A DNA stretch of 64,000 bases. Origin: Ignavibacteriales bacterium (lineage in GTDB: Bacteria; Bacteroidota; Ignavibacteria; Tepidaquicellales; Tepidaquicellaceae). The stretch's first letter is position 1. The number at the start of each line of letters is the position of its first letter. A program made the position numbers and the translations under genes. Under the pieces are notes generated by a model, which did no database searches, had not been told where the DNA came from, and saw nothing but the letters and a program-made list of their open reading frames with translations. Below, piece by piece: positions 32,997 to 42,456 of this stretch. The stretch lies in the NCBI GenBank assembly GCA_020635255.1, contig JACKAC010000001.1, positions 783,501 to 847,500 of the forward strand, written 5' to 3'.

Positions 32997-35900
32997 TTAG
33001 AAATCAAATCCTATCGAAATATAATACTTCGGTGCCGAGAACTTATCCAGGTTATAGCTCCATGCCACGTCGAACATCAACGGCAAGTTAAGGAACACTG
33101 CCCGCGTTCCTATACCAAATCCCGTTAGCAGGTCTCTCGTTACCAATTTTCCTGATGCATCATCCTGGAATAGTTGTAGCGGGTTGCTGTCGCTCCACGC
33201 CGTACCTGCATCCATAAATAATACACCCTCTATATTCTGGAATCCTATCGGCAATAATCCGAGTATCAAATATCTTATTATCGGGAACCTAAGCTCGGCA
33301 TTCATCAGCGCGTATCGCGATCCCGATTTTGCGTCATAGTCATATCCCCTGAGAGGAAGTCCCGGTGTCGAAAATACGTATTCTTCTATATCCGATATTG
33401 GGATGTTGTTGTTCGCGAAGTCTCTGTTGATCCAGTTCGGTACACCGCCGATGTAAAATCTCATCGGGTTAGGTCCAAAGCTTGCTCCGCCCGCAAATCT
33501 TAGCGCGAAACTGTATCCGTCCGCGATCTTAAAATACGTCCTGTAATCCAGCAGTCCCGAAACGAATCCTACTCCGTTCTCGCCGATCTTTGGAGTACCA
33601 AGTGCGGATATGTTATATCGTGTACCCTTTACCGGGGTTATGTAATCGAATAACGTGTTATCGTGAACAAAGCTCATCGACGGGATGAATAGGTTCTTTT
33701 CCTCTATCGGCTCGCTCGAATCGTCGAGATTTTCCTTTGATACGTGCATCGCTGTTATTCCGCCGTCTATTCTCTTGAATCTGGAGAATGGATATGATGC
33801 CGCGAGGTTAAGCCCGAAGCTCCTGTACCTGTACAGCTGGTCACCAAAACCAAGTCCTCTGTCATAGAGCAGGAATCTTGCCGTATGGAATAACTGCGCG
33901 CCGAGGTCTAGTCTCATCGGCAGATAATAATATCCTACCGCGTAGTCACTGTTCTTAAGGTCTATCACCATCGAGGTCAGTATCTGTATCCTGTGGTTTC
34001 CGAGCAGATCGCTGAAGGCTATCGTTGCCGTTCCCTGTACACCGTAATAGCTGGAATAGTCTGCTGCTCCGTATACTATGTCTGGTGTGAATTTTATCTT
34101 ATAATTGTGGATCTTGTACGACCCGTCATCGTTTGTATTATCCGCTACCTTAAAGTTCGTATTAGTCTTGTACAGCGAATCCAGGTAGTTCGTTCTTACT
34201 TTTTCGTCTTTATTATCTTTAAAGCTCAGCTTAATGTCATTTCCATAAAGCCCTTTCACCGTGTCGCTCTTCACTATCTCCGTCGAATCTTCCGTCATCA
34301 GGCTGTCGTTCGTCGTTAGCCCGGTCGAATCCATTTCCGGCACTATTGGCGCTTGAGCCATCGTGTCGTTGGTATTGTTTGTCTTTATTACAAGACCTTC
34401 GCTGTTCACGTTGCCGTACTTTTTCATTACGTATTCCGTCGGCACCAGCTTGTCCATACCTATATCTCTTTCGAACGGATTATTCATCGAGTAAATATCA
34501 TATCCGCCTTTGTTCAGCGCCACGAAGAGCATCTTCTTCCCGTCCTTTGATACCGAGATCTGGTCGAGTGGGTTGAGCGAATTAGTGATTGGCTTGTCTA
34601 TTGGTGCGCCTGTTGTGTCATAATGTCGCAGGTATAGATTGCTTATACCGTTTACGTCTGAGATATAAAGCATCTTATCACCATCTGGGCTTAGCTGGGC
34701 ATATGATTGCTTTGAGAATGGGATATTGGTCTCTCTTATTACATGACCGGTCTGAACTTCGACTTTATATATATCTTCCTGTGTCGGCTCGTAATCGTAC
34801 ATCTTAAAATCCGCCGGCACCATGTTCTTATCAACATAGTCTCCTCTGTCGGACGTGAAATAAATATATTTTCCGTCTGGCGACCATGTCGGGCTCATCT
34901 CCGAAAAGATATCATCCGTTAGGTTTTCCACCGAACCTGTCGAAAGGTCGTACGTATATATGTCCGACTCCCTGTCCGTCAAGCCCACATACGCAAGTTT
35001 ATCTCCGTTCGGAGACCATGTTACGTAGGATATGTTATTGCTCTTTACTGGCAGTTTTTTCTCGTCACCTGACTTTACGTTAATGATGTATATAGCATCC
35101 CTGTCGCCTGCTTTTACACTGACAGCAAGCCTGCGTCCGTCTGGTGACCAGGACAGTCCCGGTGTTAGTATCTGCAGTTCCTCGAAATCGCTTCCCGTAC
35201 TTCCGTTAATGACCTTCTGTATCACTTCACCCGTGTTTGCGTTTGCAATGAACACGTCGAACAGGTCATCGCGGTTTGAAATAAATGCGAACATGTTTCC
35301 GTTTGGCGAGATAACCGGGGACACGTTATAATAACCGCCGTCCCTCTCGTGATTCGTCAGCTGTTTTGAAAAGTCATCTACTTCCTCCCTAAAACTAATT
35401 CCGGGCCAGTATGTCTTCTTCAATTCCTTCTGCCACTTCTCACCTATTTTTTCGAGACTGATCTTATACGTTTCCTTAAATGCCGCATCCACGTCACCAA
35501 GTCCCTTGATGTTGTTCATCAGCTCGCCGATGGTTTCTTCTCCGTAATAATCTGCCAGCCACGCAAAGAAGCTCTGACCGGCGCGGTAAGCGAAGTAACC
35601 TCCGATATATTCGAGCGGGGGCAGGTAATTATTTACTACCGCGTCTCGCATGAACATGTCGGTCGGCTTGTCCAGTCCGTCGAGGCTCTGAAATTCCGCC
35701 ATACCTTCGCTAAACCATAATGGGAATATTAATGTGATGTTCCTTGAAATGATGTTCTGTATCGAACCGCCGTAGTACATGTCATTCATGAATGCGTGTA
35801 CCAGCTCGTGGTGTATTACGTGCCTGAACTTTTCGTAATCGCCCTCGAATGGAACGAGTACCCTGTTCTTAAAGAGCTCCGTTACACCGCCGACGCCTTC

Positions 35901-36245
35901 AGGCAGGTATTGATCTATGATATTGTTTTGCTGGAAATCGTTGTGTGAATTAAATACCACTATCGGTATCCGGTTCGAGATCCTGTAATCGAAACTCTTC
36001 GATATAGAATCCAGCGAACTTTCGGCTACCTTAGCCGTATATTCTGCTATGTATTCTCCGCCCTGGTAAAAATATACATCGAAGTGCTTGGACTGAAGAT
36101 ATTTCCATTTAAATGTTTTATACTGGACCTTGTTCTGTCCAAATACTGCATCGATTTGTGAATAACCGGTATTGGATCCTAGGGTGGTAAAAAGCAGGGA
36201 AACCAGCACTACAAATAACGCTGTGGTTGAGTTGGGCTTTTTCAT
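32997..36245 (-). CDS. HExxH peptidase-like / TolB-type propeller / outer-membrane barrel fusion
   Basis: About 1082 residues from the ATG at 36245, which gives the signal peptide MKKPNSTTALFVVLVSLLFT; an in-frame TTG at 36254 adds three residues. Residues about 40-260 look like a gluzincin peptidase domain, with HHELVHAF and, about 35 residues later, FSEGMAEF as the third ligand. Residues about 290-600 hold six to seven WD40/TolB repeats (WSPDGRRLAV, WSPNGDKLAYV, WSPDGKYIYFTSDR). After an acidic/Thr-rich linker, residues about 730-1082 are a BamA/surface-antigen type barrel ending in an aromatic residue (YYISIGFDF). It is an outer-membrane protein with a large periplasmic part; the substrate is unknown. 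Confidence 0.85.
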   Translation of the reverse strand: MKKPNSTTALFVVLVSLLFTTLGSNTGYSQIDAVFGQNKVQYKTFKWKYLQSKHFDVYFYQGGEYIAEYTAKVAESSLDSISKSFDYRISNRIPIVVFNSHNDFQQNNIIDQYLPEGVGGVTELFKNRVLVPFEGDYEKFRHVIHHELVHAFMNDMYYGGSIQNIISRNITLIFPLWFSEGMAEFQSLDGLDKPTDMFMRDAVVNNYLPPLEYIGGYFAYRAGQSFFAWLADYYGEETIGELMNNIKGLGDVDAAFKETYKISLEKIGEKWQKELKKTYWPGISFREEVDDFSKQLTNHERDGGYYNVSPVISPNGNMFAFISNRDDLFDVFIANANTGEVIQKVINGSTGSDFEELQILTPGLSWSPDGRRLAVSVKAGDRDAIYIINVKSGDEKKLPVKSNNISYVTWSPNGDKLAYVGLTDRESDIYTYDLSTGSVENLTDDIFSEMSPTWSPDGKYIYFTSDRGDYVDKNMVPADFKMYDYEPTQEDIYKVEVQTGHVIRETNIPFSKQSYAQLSPDGDKMLYISDVNGISNLYLRHYDTTGAPIDKPITNSLNPLDQISVSKDGKKMLFVALNKGGYDIYSMNNPFERDIGMDKLVPTEYVMKKYGNVNSEGLVIKTNNTNDTMAQAPIVPEMDSTGLTTNDSLMTEDSTEIVKSDTVKGLYGNDIKLSFKDNKDEKVRTNYLDSLYKTNTNFKVADNTNDDGSYKIHNYKIKFTPDIVYGAADYSSYYGVQGTATIAFSDLLGNHRIQILTSMVIDLKNSDYAVGYYYLPMRLDLGAQLFHTARFLLYDRGLGFGDQLYRYRSFGLNLAASYPFSRFKRIDGGITAMHVSKENLDDSSEPIEEKNLFIPSMSFVHDNTLFDYITPVKGTRYNISALGTPKIGENGVGFVSGLLDYRTYFKIADGYSFALRFAGGASFGPNPMRFYIGGVPNWINRDFANNNIPISDIEEYVFSTPGLPLRGYDYDAKSGSRYALMNAELRFPIIRYLILGLLPIGFQNIEGVLFMDAGTAWSDSNPLQLFQDDASGKLVTRDLLTGFGIGTRAVFLNLPLMFDVAWSYNLDKFSAPKYYISIGFDF

Positions 36246-36350
36246 AACAAACAATTTATACTTTTAACAATAACTTATGTAATTTTTTTCCTATAATTTC
36301 CCCTTTGATGTGCCTATTTTTTTTACAGTGAAATTAATCTTCAAAGAGAT

Positions 36351-36358
36351 TAACTTTG
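36351..36358 (+). promoter_or_regulatory. -7 element of the M16 peptidase operon
   Basis: TAACTTTG matches TAnnTTTG; at the expected -33 place (36328-36330) GTG stands instead of TTG. The start site would be near 36365, giving a leader of under 20 bases before the TTG start at 36382. Confidence 0.45.
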
Positions 36359-36381
36359 TTTTTTTAATAATAATTAAGTAA

Positions 36382-37695
36382 TTGAATAAATTCAAGTCTG
36401 AGAATATAAACCACAAAACTGCCGATATTAGTTCTCCCGCTGATAAAAAATTAAAATTTGAAGAATACGTTACTGGCAATGGCTTATCATGTATTTTTTA
36501 TAGGGATAATAGCAATCCTCTCGTTGGTGTGACTTTGGGCTATCATGTGGGCTCAAGGGATGAAGCCCCTCATAAAAAAGGTATTGCCCACCTCTTTGAA
36601 CACTTGATGTTCCAGGGATCCGATAATGTTAAAAGAGGGGAGCATATGAAGTATGTTCAGAATATTGGCGGGATATGTAATGCGTTTACGATGCAGGATT
36701 TTACAGTTTATTTTGACGTCGTGCCTTCCAATCAACTCGAAGCCGCTCTTTGGCTTGAGTCCGACAGAATGAATTCCCTCGACTTCACGGAGGAAAATCT
36801 TAACAACCAGAAGCAGGTAGTTATAGAAGAGAAAAAACAAAGATACGATAACGCTCCCTACGGGATGGCATTTCATAATATTTTTAAAACCCTGTTTAGA
36901 GATTCTAATTACGAAAGCCCCGTCATAGGATACGACGATGATATTCTTTCGTTCACTCTCGATGAAGCAATAGATTTTCACAAAACATATTACTCACCCG
37001 AAAATTCTTTCCTTGTGCTTTCGGGAGATTTCGACAGAGATAATGCAGTTGCGTTAATAGAAAAGTACTTCGGTTCGGTAAAGAATGGTGGAATGCCACC
37101 CCGCCGGGAAAATGTGATTAAAGAAATGAGCGGTGACGTTTATAGTGTTATACATGACGATGTTTCTCTGCCCGTACTGTATATTGCGTTCCAGATACCA
37201 AAAGCAGGCACGGACGAATCATACACTATCGATTATTTCGCGGACGTTATCGCAAATGATAAAAGTAGCAGGCTATATAAAAGACTGATATATGATATGC
37301 AGGCGGCAAAGTCCGTTCACGCGCTTAAGTACCAGCTTCAGGATGCCGGTATATTTTTGATCCGGGCGGAGCTAAATGTGGACGGTAATATTGACCTTGT
37401 GGAAAATGTTATATACGAGGAAATGAACAATATGATCGACAAAGGGATAACTGATTATGAATACGAAAAAGTCAGTAATGGTATCGAGTTCTACCATGCT
37501 TCTTCACTTTCGACCGTGCAGAAGATTGGTATGGACACCTTATTCAATAAAATGCAGTTCGATGACGTTGACCTCATCAATAGAAAATCACAGATCTACC
37601 GCTCATACTCACAAGAGGATATACTGAGATCGAGTGAAAAATGCTTTAAAGATAAGTATAAGTTCGTTATGAAATATATTCCGAAGAAATATTAA
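36382..37695 (+). CDS. M16-family zinc peptidase, catalytic
   Basis: 437 residues starting at TTG (36382); the first ATG would remove the conserved strand. The inverted zinc motif HLFEH is at residues 70-74 and the third ligand Glu at about 149-150 (VVIEEKK), the HxxEH-x76-E pattern of pitrilysin-like M16B peptidases. The second M16 domain ends near residue 420. No signal peptide is visible, so it is probably cytosolic or periplasmic by another route. It is the first of three M16 genes separated by 1 and 11 bases. Partners such as these often form alpha-beta dimers in which one subunit is catalytic. Confidence 0.9.
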   Translation: MNKFKSENINHKTADISSPADKKLKFEEYVTGNGLSCIFYRDNSNPLVGVTLGYHVGSRDEAPHKKGIAHLFEHLMFQGSDNVKRGEHMKYVQNIGGICNAFTMQDFTVYFDVVPSNQLEAALWLESDRMNSLDFTEENLNNQKQVVIEEKKQRYDNAPYGMAFHNIFKTLFRDSNYESPVIGYDDDILSFTLDEAIDFHKTYYSPENSFLVLSGDFDRDNAVALIEKYFGSVKNGGMPPRRENVIKEMSGDVYSVIHDDVSLPVLYIAFQIPKAGTDESYTIDYFADVIANDKSSRLYKRLIYDMQAAKSVHALKYQLQDAGIFLIRAELNVDGNIDLVENVIYEEMNNMIDKGITDYEYEKVSNGIEFYHASSLSTVQKIGMDTLFNKMQFDDVDLINRKSQIYRSYSQEDILRSSEKCFKDKYKFVMKYIPKKY

Positions 37696-37696
37696 C

Positions 37697-38986
37697 ATGG
37701 ACAAAGCTCAGCCCCTTCTTGTAAATAAAGACCTTTATATTCCGAGAGTTGACTTCCGGGAATTTACACTCGACAATGGTTTGCGTGTGGTTCTTTCACG
37801 TAATGAAAGGATACCGTCCGTCGCTGTTAATTGCACGTATCACGTCGGTTCTAAAGACGAAGAACCCGGGCAGAGTGGACTCGCGCACCTCTTCGAGCAC
37901 CTGCTTTTCGAGGGCACGGCAAACACAAAGAATGGTGAGTTTGATCTTCTATTGCAGGAGAGGGGAGGCGAAAGCAATGCCTACACCTCGACCGATGTTA
38001 CGAGCTATTATGTCGTGATTCCTTCTAACCAGCTTGAGTTTGCTCTGTGGCTCGATTCCGACAGGATGGCTGGTTTCGGCATAGACCAGAAGAGCCTCGA
38101 CATTCAAAAGGATGTCGTCCTCGAAGAGAAGATGACGATTTACGACAATACTCCTTATGGCTCGCTGGAGGAGGAGAGCTCTAAAAGATTGTTTAATGGA
38201 AGCCGCTACAGCAATATGATTATCGGGTCAGCCGATGACATCAAAAACGCTACACTCGGCGAAATAAGAAAATTTTGGGAACGCTATTACCGCGCGTCAA
38301 ATGCTGTGCTATCCATTACCGGCGACATCGATTATAATAAGACAGAGGATCTTGTAAGAAAATACTACGGTGAATTCGATAGGAAGGATAAACCTGCTAA
38401 GCCCGCATTCGACGAGATAATCTCAAACGGCGCGGAAATGGTCGAAATTTATGACAATGTCCAGCTTCCTGCGACGTTCCATTTTTTCAGACTTCCAAAG
38501 ATGGGCTCGAAAGAAAACTATGCGATGAAGGTAATCAGCTCGATACTCAGCGACGGCGATAGCTCGCGCCTTTATAAAGACCTCGTCATCGAAAACATCG
38601 CCTCCGAGATAGAGACGTCCGTTTACGAAATGGAGGACGTCAGCATGTTCTCACTGTTCTCTTACGGCTACGCCGGAAAGGACACCCGCGAAATGGAGTT
38701 TGTCATCGACCGCACTCTTGATGACCTTGCCGAGGGTAGATTCACTGAAGAAGAAATTTCAAAAGTTAAAAATAAAATAGAAACCACGTTCAGCACGAGA
38801 AGACATTCCATTATCGGTTTGGCGGATAAGCTCTCCTCATTGAAGATATTTTACGATGACGTGGATCTCATCAATACTGAAATAAAATATTACCTGAATA
38901 CGACAGCCGATGACCTTGTGGATACGGTTAGACGCTTTTTGGATAGAAGCCGTCGGGTCGTGTTAAACTATTTACCTAATCTATAA
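37697..38986 (+). CDS. M16-family zinc peptidase, catalytic
   Basis: 429 residues with HLFEH at residues 64-68 and the downstream VVLEEKM glutamate, so the full zinc site is kept. It is about as long as the previous gene and clearly related to it, although much diverged (HLFEHLMFQGS against HLFEHLLFEGT). The ATG at 37697 follows the previous stop by one base. It and its neighbour probably arose by duplication; both keep all zinc ligands, so each could be active with the third protein as a structural partner. Confidence 0.9.
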   Translation: MDKAQPLLVNKDLYIPRVDFREFTLDNGLRVVLSRNERIPSVAVNCTYHVGSKDEEPGQSGLAHLFEHLLFEGTANTKNGEFDLLLQERGGESNAYTSTDVTSYYVVIPSNQLEFALWLDSDRMAGFGIDQKSLDIQKDVVLEEKMTIYDNTPYGSLEEESSKRLFNGSRYSNMIIGSADDIKNATLGEIRKFWERYYRASNAVLSITGDIDYNKTEDLVRKYYGEFDRKDKPAKPAFDEIISNGAEMVEIYDNVQLPATFHFFRLPKMGSKENYAMKVISSILSDGDSSRLYKDLVIENIASEIETSVYEMEDVSMFSLFSYGYAGKDTREMEFVIDRTLDDLAEGRFTEEEISKVKNKIETTFSTRRHSIIGLADKLSSLKIFYDDVDLINTEIKYYLNTTADDLVDTVRRFLDRSRRVVLNYLPNL

Positions 38987-38997
38987 ATTTTTTTAAA

Positions 38998-40389
38998 ATG
39001 AGTATAAGTGAAATGAATAAAGATAACTCTATGACTCTTGATAGATCCATTCCTCCTGCACCGGGAGAGATTAAAGACGTTAAATTCCCCGACTTTTTCG
39101 AAAGCAAAACCGACAACGGTATAACCGTACTAGTCGTTGAGGACAGGAAGCTTCCTCTCGTCAGCGCAAGGTTCGTTTTCAAATCCGGTTCTTACATGGA
39201 TACCGTTACCGGGAATAATAAAGCGGGTCTGTCATCCATGACGCTTGACCTCATGCTGAAAGGTACTTCAAAACGCACGGCAACGGATATAGCGCGTGAA
39301 GTCGATTTTCTCGGCGGTGTGCTTTCCAGCGGGTGCGACCATGATGCCAGCTTCGTCAGTACGTACTCTTTAAAGAAACATTTTGACAAAATATTCGACA
39401 TCGCTTCCGATACTGTTTTCGATCCCACTTTCCCGGAAGATGAAATAAAGCGTCTCAAGGAACAGCGCCACAATACTCTGCTTAGTTATCTCGATGAAGG
39501 CGATTACCTTGCGTCGCGTATTTTTAGCAAGTATCTCTACGGTGATTTCCCGTATGCGTATCCGGTGGAAGGTGTGAAAAGCGCCGTCGATGACTTTACG
39601 AGAGAGGACTTTGTAAATTTCCACAAAAAATATTTCGTGCCTTGCAATCTTATTGTAGCATTCGTCGGTGATATCTCGCCGGAGGAAGCCATGCTGAAGG
39701 TGAATGAAAAATTCCGCGAACTCCACGCAGGCGACCGCCCGCAAAAAGAAACCGTTCCGGAATTGATTCAAAAACCTTCGCACGCCTATCTAATAGAGAA
39801 GCGCGGCTCCGTGCAGTCTTCCATAAAAATGGGACATATCGGCATCAGCCGTGATAACCCGGACTTTATTCCCGCCACCGTGATGAATACCATTCTCGGA
39901 GGTAGTTTCACCTCGCGTATCAATCACAATCTACGCGAAGTCCACGGCTACACTTACGGCGCGCGCTCCGCGTTCGACTGGAAAAAGGTCAGCGGTGACT
40001 TCTCCGTCGAGACTGAAGTGAAGAACAACCTCACACACGACGCCGTTAAGCAGATCATTATCGAAATAAGACGCATGCGCGATGAACTCGTCACCGAAGA
40101 CGAGCTTCAGAACATAAAGAATTTCATCACCGGCAATTTCCCGCTGCAGCTGGAGACTCCAAATGCTATCGCATCTAAGCTCATAAATCTGAAACTTTAT
40201 GACATGGATGATGATTACTATAGTACGTACCTCAGCAGTGTAAATGCATTAACACGCGAAGAAATCAAAGAAACTGCTGAAAAATACCTGCATCCGGATA
40301 ATTTACTGATCTCTATTGCCGGAAATCCGAAAGAAATTGAGGAAGATATGAAACATATTTGCGAAGTTTCGGTATTAAAAGAACTATAG
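38998..40389 (+). CDS. M16-family protein without zinc ligands (non-catalytic partner)
   Basis: 463 residues. The M16 fold is clear (FKSGSYMDT...AGLSSMTLDLMLKGTSKRTA, NTILGGSFTSRINHNLREVHGYTYGARSAF), but where HxxEH should stand there is SSMTLDLM, so neither His nor the catalytic Glu is present. The R/Y pair that binds the substrate end in the C-terminal domain (GYTYGARS) is kept. This is the form of the inactive subunit in heterodimeric M16B enzymes such as mitochondrial processing peptidase-like pairs. The frame is intact, so it is not a pseudogene. It overlaps nothing and ends 23 bases before the MoxR gene. Confidence 0.88.
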   Translation: MSISEMNKDNSMTLDRSIPPAPGEIKDVKFPDFFESKTDNGITVLVVEDRKLPLVSARFVFKSGSYMDTVTGNNKAGLSSMTLDLMLKGTSKRTATDIAREVDFLGGVLSSGCDHDASFVSTYSLKKHFDKIFDIASDTVFDPTFPEDEIKRLKEQRHNTLLSYLDEGDYLASRIFSKYLYGDFPYAYPVEGVKSAVDDFTREDFVNFHKKYFVPCNLIVAFVGDISPEEAMLKVNEKFRELHAGDRPQKETVPELIQKPSHAYLIEKRGSVQSSIKMGHIGISRDNPDFIPATVMNTILGGSFTSRINHNLREVHGYTYGARSAFDWKKVSGDFSVETEVKNNLTHDAVKQIIIEIRRMRDELVTEDELQNIKNFITGNFPLQLETPNAIASKLINLKLYDMDDDYYSTYLSSVNALTREEIKETAEKYLHPDNLLISIAGNPKEIEEDMKHICEVSVLKEL

Positions 40390-40412
40390 GACCTATTAAC
40401 CAAAAACGTACT

Positions 40413-41417
40413 ATGTCTGATCAAAGCACAATAAAAATGACTGTACAGGAAAGCGATGTAAAACTCGTCAGCGAACTCAATAGCAAATACGTCGAACTAA
40501 AAACCGAAGTAGCTAAAGTGATCGTCGGACAGGACCGTATAATAGAGCAGATAATCATCTCTATCCTCGCTAACGGACACTGTCTCCTAATAGGTGTGCC
40601 CGGTCTTGCAAAAACCCTCATTGTAAGGACCCTGGCTGAAGTGCTCGATCTCAAATTCAATCGCATACAGTTCACGCCCGACCTCATGCCCTCGGATATC
40701 ACCGGTACGGAAATACTCGAGAGCGATGAGGAAGGAAAGAAGTTCTTCAAATTCATCAAAGGTCCTATCTTTGCCAATATGCTTCTCGCGGACGAAATAA
40801 ACAGGACTCCTCCTAAAACTCAGTCCGCTCTGCTCGAGGCGATGCAGGAACATAAAGTCACTGCCGCCGGTACGACGTACAAGCTCGAAGAACCATTCTT
40901 CGTTCTTGCTACGCAAAACCCCATCGAGCAGGAGGGAACATACCCCCTTCCCGAAGCACAGCTCGACAGGTTCATGTTCAATCTCTGGCTTGACTATCCC
41001 AACGAGTCGGAAGAATCCGACATTATAAAAAAGACCACCAGCATGTATCATCCCGAGCTCAGTCACATCTTTACAGCCGAGGATATAATCCGCTATCAAA
41101 ACCTCGTCCGCAAAGTTCCTGTCGCGGATGAAGTAATAGATTACACGGTCAGTGTCGTCGCAAAGACACGTCCTGCGAATGCCGAAAGCCCGCAGTTCAT
41201 AAAAGACTACATAAGCTGGGGCGCTGGTCCGCGCGCGTCGCAGTACCTCATACTCGGAGCAAAGACTCTCTGCATACTCGAGGGCCGCTACTCGCCGACG
41301 ATCGACGACATAAAGAGGGTCTCCCGTCCGGTGCTCAGGCACAGGCTCCTTCCCAATTTCAATGCCGAGGCAGACGGAAAGAGCGTCCTTGAAATGATAG
41401 ACATGCTCTTCGCCTAA
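40413..41417 (+). CDS. MoxR-family AAA+ ATPase
   Basis: 334 residues from the ATG at 40413; an earlier in-frame start at 40359 lies inside the M16 gene and adds 18 residues with no family match. Walker A is GVPGLAKTL, Walker B is LLADEINRTPP, then sensor 1 ATQNP and the MoxR lid (LPEAQLDRFMF). MoxR ATPases act as chaperones in the maturation of metal or VWA-domain proteins. No VWA or DUF58 gene follows here, which is unusual, since moxR is most often the first gene of such a cluster. It may be co-transcribed with the M16 genes. Confidence 0.92.
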   Translation: MSDQSTIKMTVQESDVKLVSELNSKYVELKTEVAKVIVGQDRIIEQIIISILANGHCLLIGVPGLAKTLIVRTLAEVLDLKFNRIQFTPDLMPSDITGTEILESDEEGKKFFKFIKGPIFANMLLADEINRTPPKTQSALLEAMQEHKVTAAGTTYKLEEPFFVLATQNPIEQEGTYPLPEAQLDRFMFNLWLDYPNESEESDIIKKTTSMYHPELSHIFTAEDIIRYQNLVRKVPVADEVIDYTVSVVAKTRPANAESPQFIKDYISWGAGPRASQYLILGAKTLCILEGRYSPTIDDIKRVSRPVLRHRLLPNFNAEADGKSVLEMIDMLFA

Positions 41418-41538
41418 TTACTTTCCACTTTACACGTTTCCCATACAAAAACGCTCCTTACGGCGCGCCCAGGCTATTGATTATTTAAACATATTCACTT
41501 ATGTTTATAGAGTAGGCTCCCACCTAAAGATTTAGAAA

Positions 41539-42456
41539 ATGAGAAGAATTTTACTGCCTATATTATTAATAATTGTACTATCAGTCCCATACACCTATAG
41601 CCAATCTAGCGGTCAAAATCTCTTTCCAATGTCGGTTGGTAATGTATATGTTTATTCTGTCAATAGCCATTCAGGTGGAGGTTATGATACAACATATCTT
41701 AGAAGAGGTACTATTGATAGAGATTCTTTAATTGATGGGAGAAAATATTATTTTATTAATTCCATTAAATTTAACGGCTGGTATAGAGTTGACACCGCGA
41801 CGGGAAGTTTATATAAGTATGATTCAGTTGGTAGTTGTTCGCATTACATAAATGAAATATTGATAGACAGTCTATCTTCTTCGCCTGGAGGATTAAATTA
41901 TAGTTGCATTCCAGGCCAGTCTGCAATTGTTATATGCTCCTTTGAGAATAGAGAATTGTTTGGGCAAAATATTTTTCATAAAAAGTTTTCATATTCCTAC
42001 AATGTAGGACCTGCTACTTTTACTTACAATTCTTATTATGCCAGCGGTTATGGGCTAAGTACTTATGTAACTTATTATTCAAACTTTATTTCGGGGACAG
42101 TCACCCATACACTGAAAGGTTGTGTTATAAACGGAGTTGTTTATGGTGATACGACAGTAACTTCAATACTGCAAATAGGTAACACTGTTCCCTCTTCCTT
42201 CTCCCTCCACCAAAACTATCCCAACCCCTTCAACCCCTCCACCAAAATAAAATTCGGCATCCCCAAAGGTGCGCTCGTCAAACTAAAGATATACGACATA
42301 CTCGGACGCGAGGTCGCAGTCCTCGTAAACGAAAAGCTCACAGCCGGCATATACGAATACGACTGGAACGCCTCCGCTCTACCCAGCGGGGTGTATTTTT
42401 ACAGGCTGGAGGCAGGGGAGTTTACCGAAAGTAAAAGGATGGTATTGGTAAAATGA
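41539..42456 (+). CDS. Secreted protein with T9SS sorting domain
   Basis: 305 residues. A signal peptide (about 1-22, LPILLIIVLSVPYTYS) is followed by a 200-residue domain that is related to the one in the gene at 44554: both have the order MPLxxGNxYxY, then IDRDSLIDGRKYYFI against INRDTIIFGVKYYYL, then RVDTATGSLYKYDS against RTDTVTGSLYTFDS, and CVINGVVYGDT. The last 82 residues are a T9SS type A domain. The body is markedly AT-rich while the 3' 246 bases (42211-42456) are GC-rich and near-identical to two other genes. The stop overlaps the next start (ATGA). Function unknown. Confidence 0.85.
   Translation: MRRILLPILLIIVLSVPYTYSQSSGQNLFPMSVGNVYVYSVNSHSGGGYDTTYLRRGTIDRDSLIDGRKYYFINSIKFNGWYRVDTATGSLYKYDSVGSCSHYINEILIDSLSSSPGGLNYSCIPGQSAIVICSFENRELFGQNIFHKKFSYSYNVGPATFTYNSYYASGYGLSTYVTYYSNFISGTVTHTLKGCVINGVVYGDTTVTSILQIGNTVPSSFSLHQNYPNPFNPSTKIKFGIPKGALVKLKIYDILGREVAVLVNEKLTAGIYEYDWNASALPSGVYFYRLEAGEFTESKRMVLVK
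42211..42456 (+). repeat. T9SS sorting-domain DNA repeat, copy A
   Basis: 246-base 3' end of the first T9SS gene; same length, no gaps, as copies B and C. The part 42310-42371 differs from copy C at one base in 62, whereas 42410-42436 matches not B or C but the distant gene end at 32881-32907 (27 of 27). Confidence 0.85.

Noticed and set aside
38998..40389. Third M16 gene as a pseudogene
   Set aside because: The frame is intact with all other family motifs; loss of the zinc ligands is typical of non-catalytic subunits.
40359..40412. Upstream start for the MoxR gene
   Set aside because: It lies inside the third M16 gene and adds residues that MoxR proteins lack; the ATG at 40413 fits the family.
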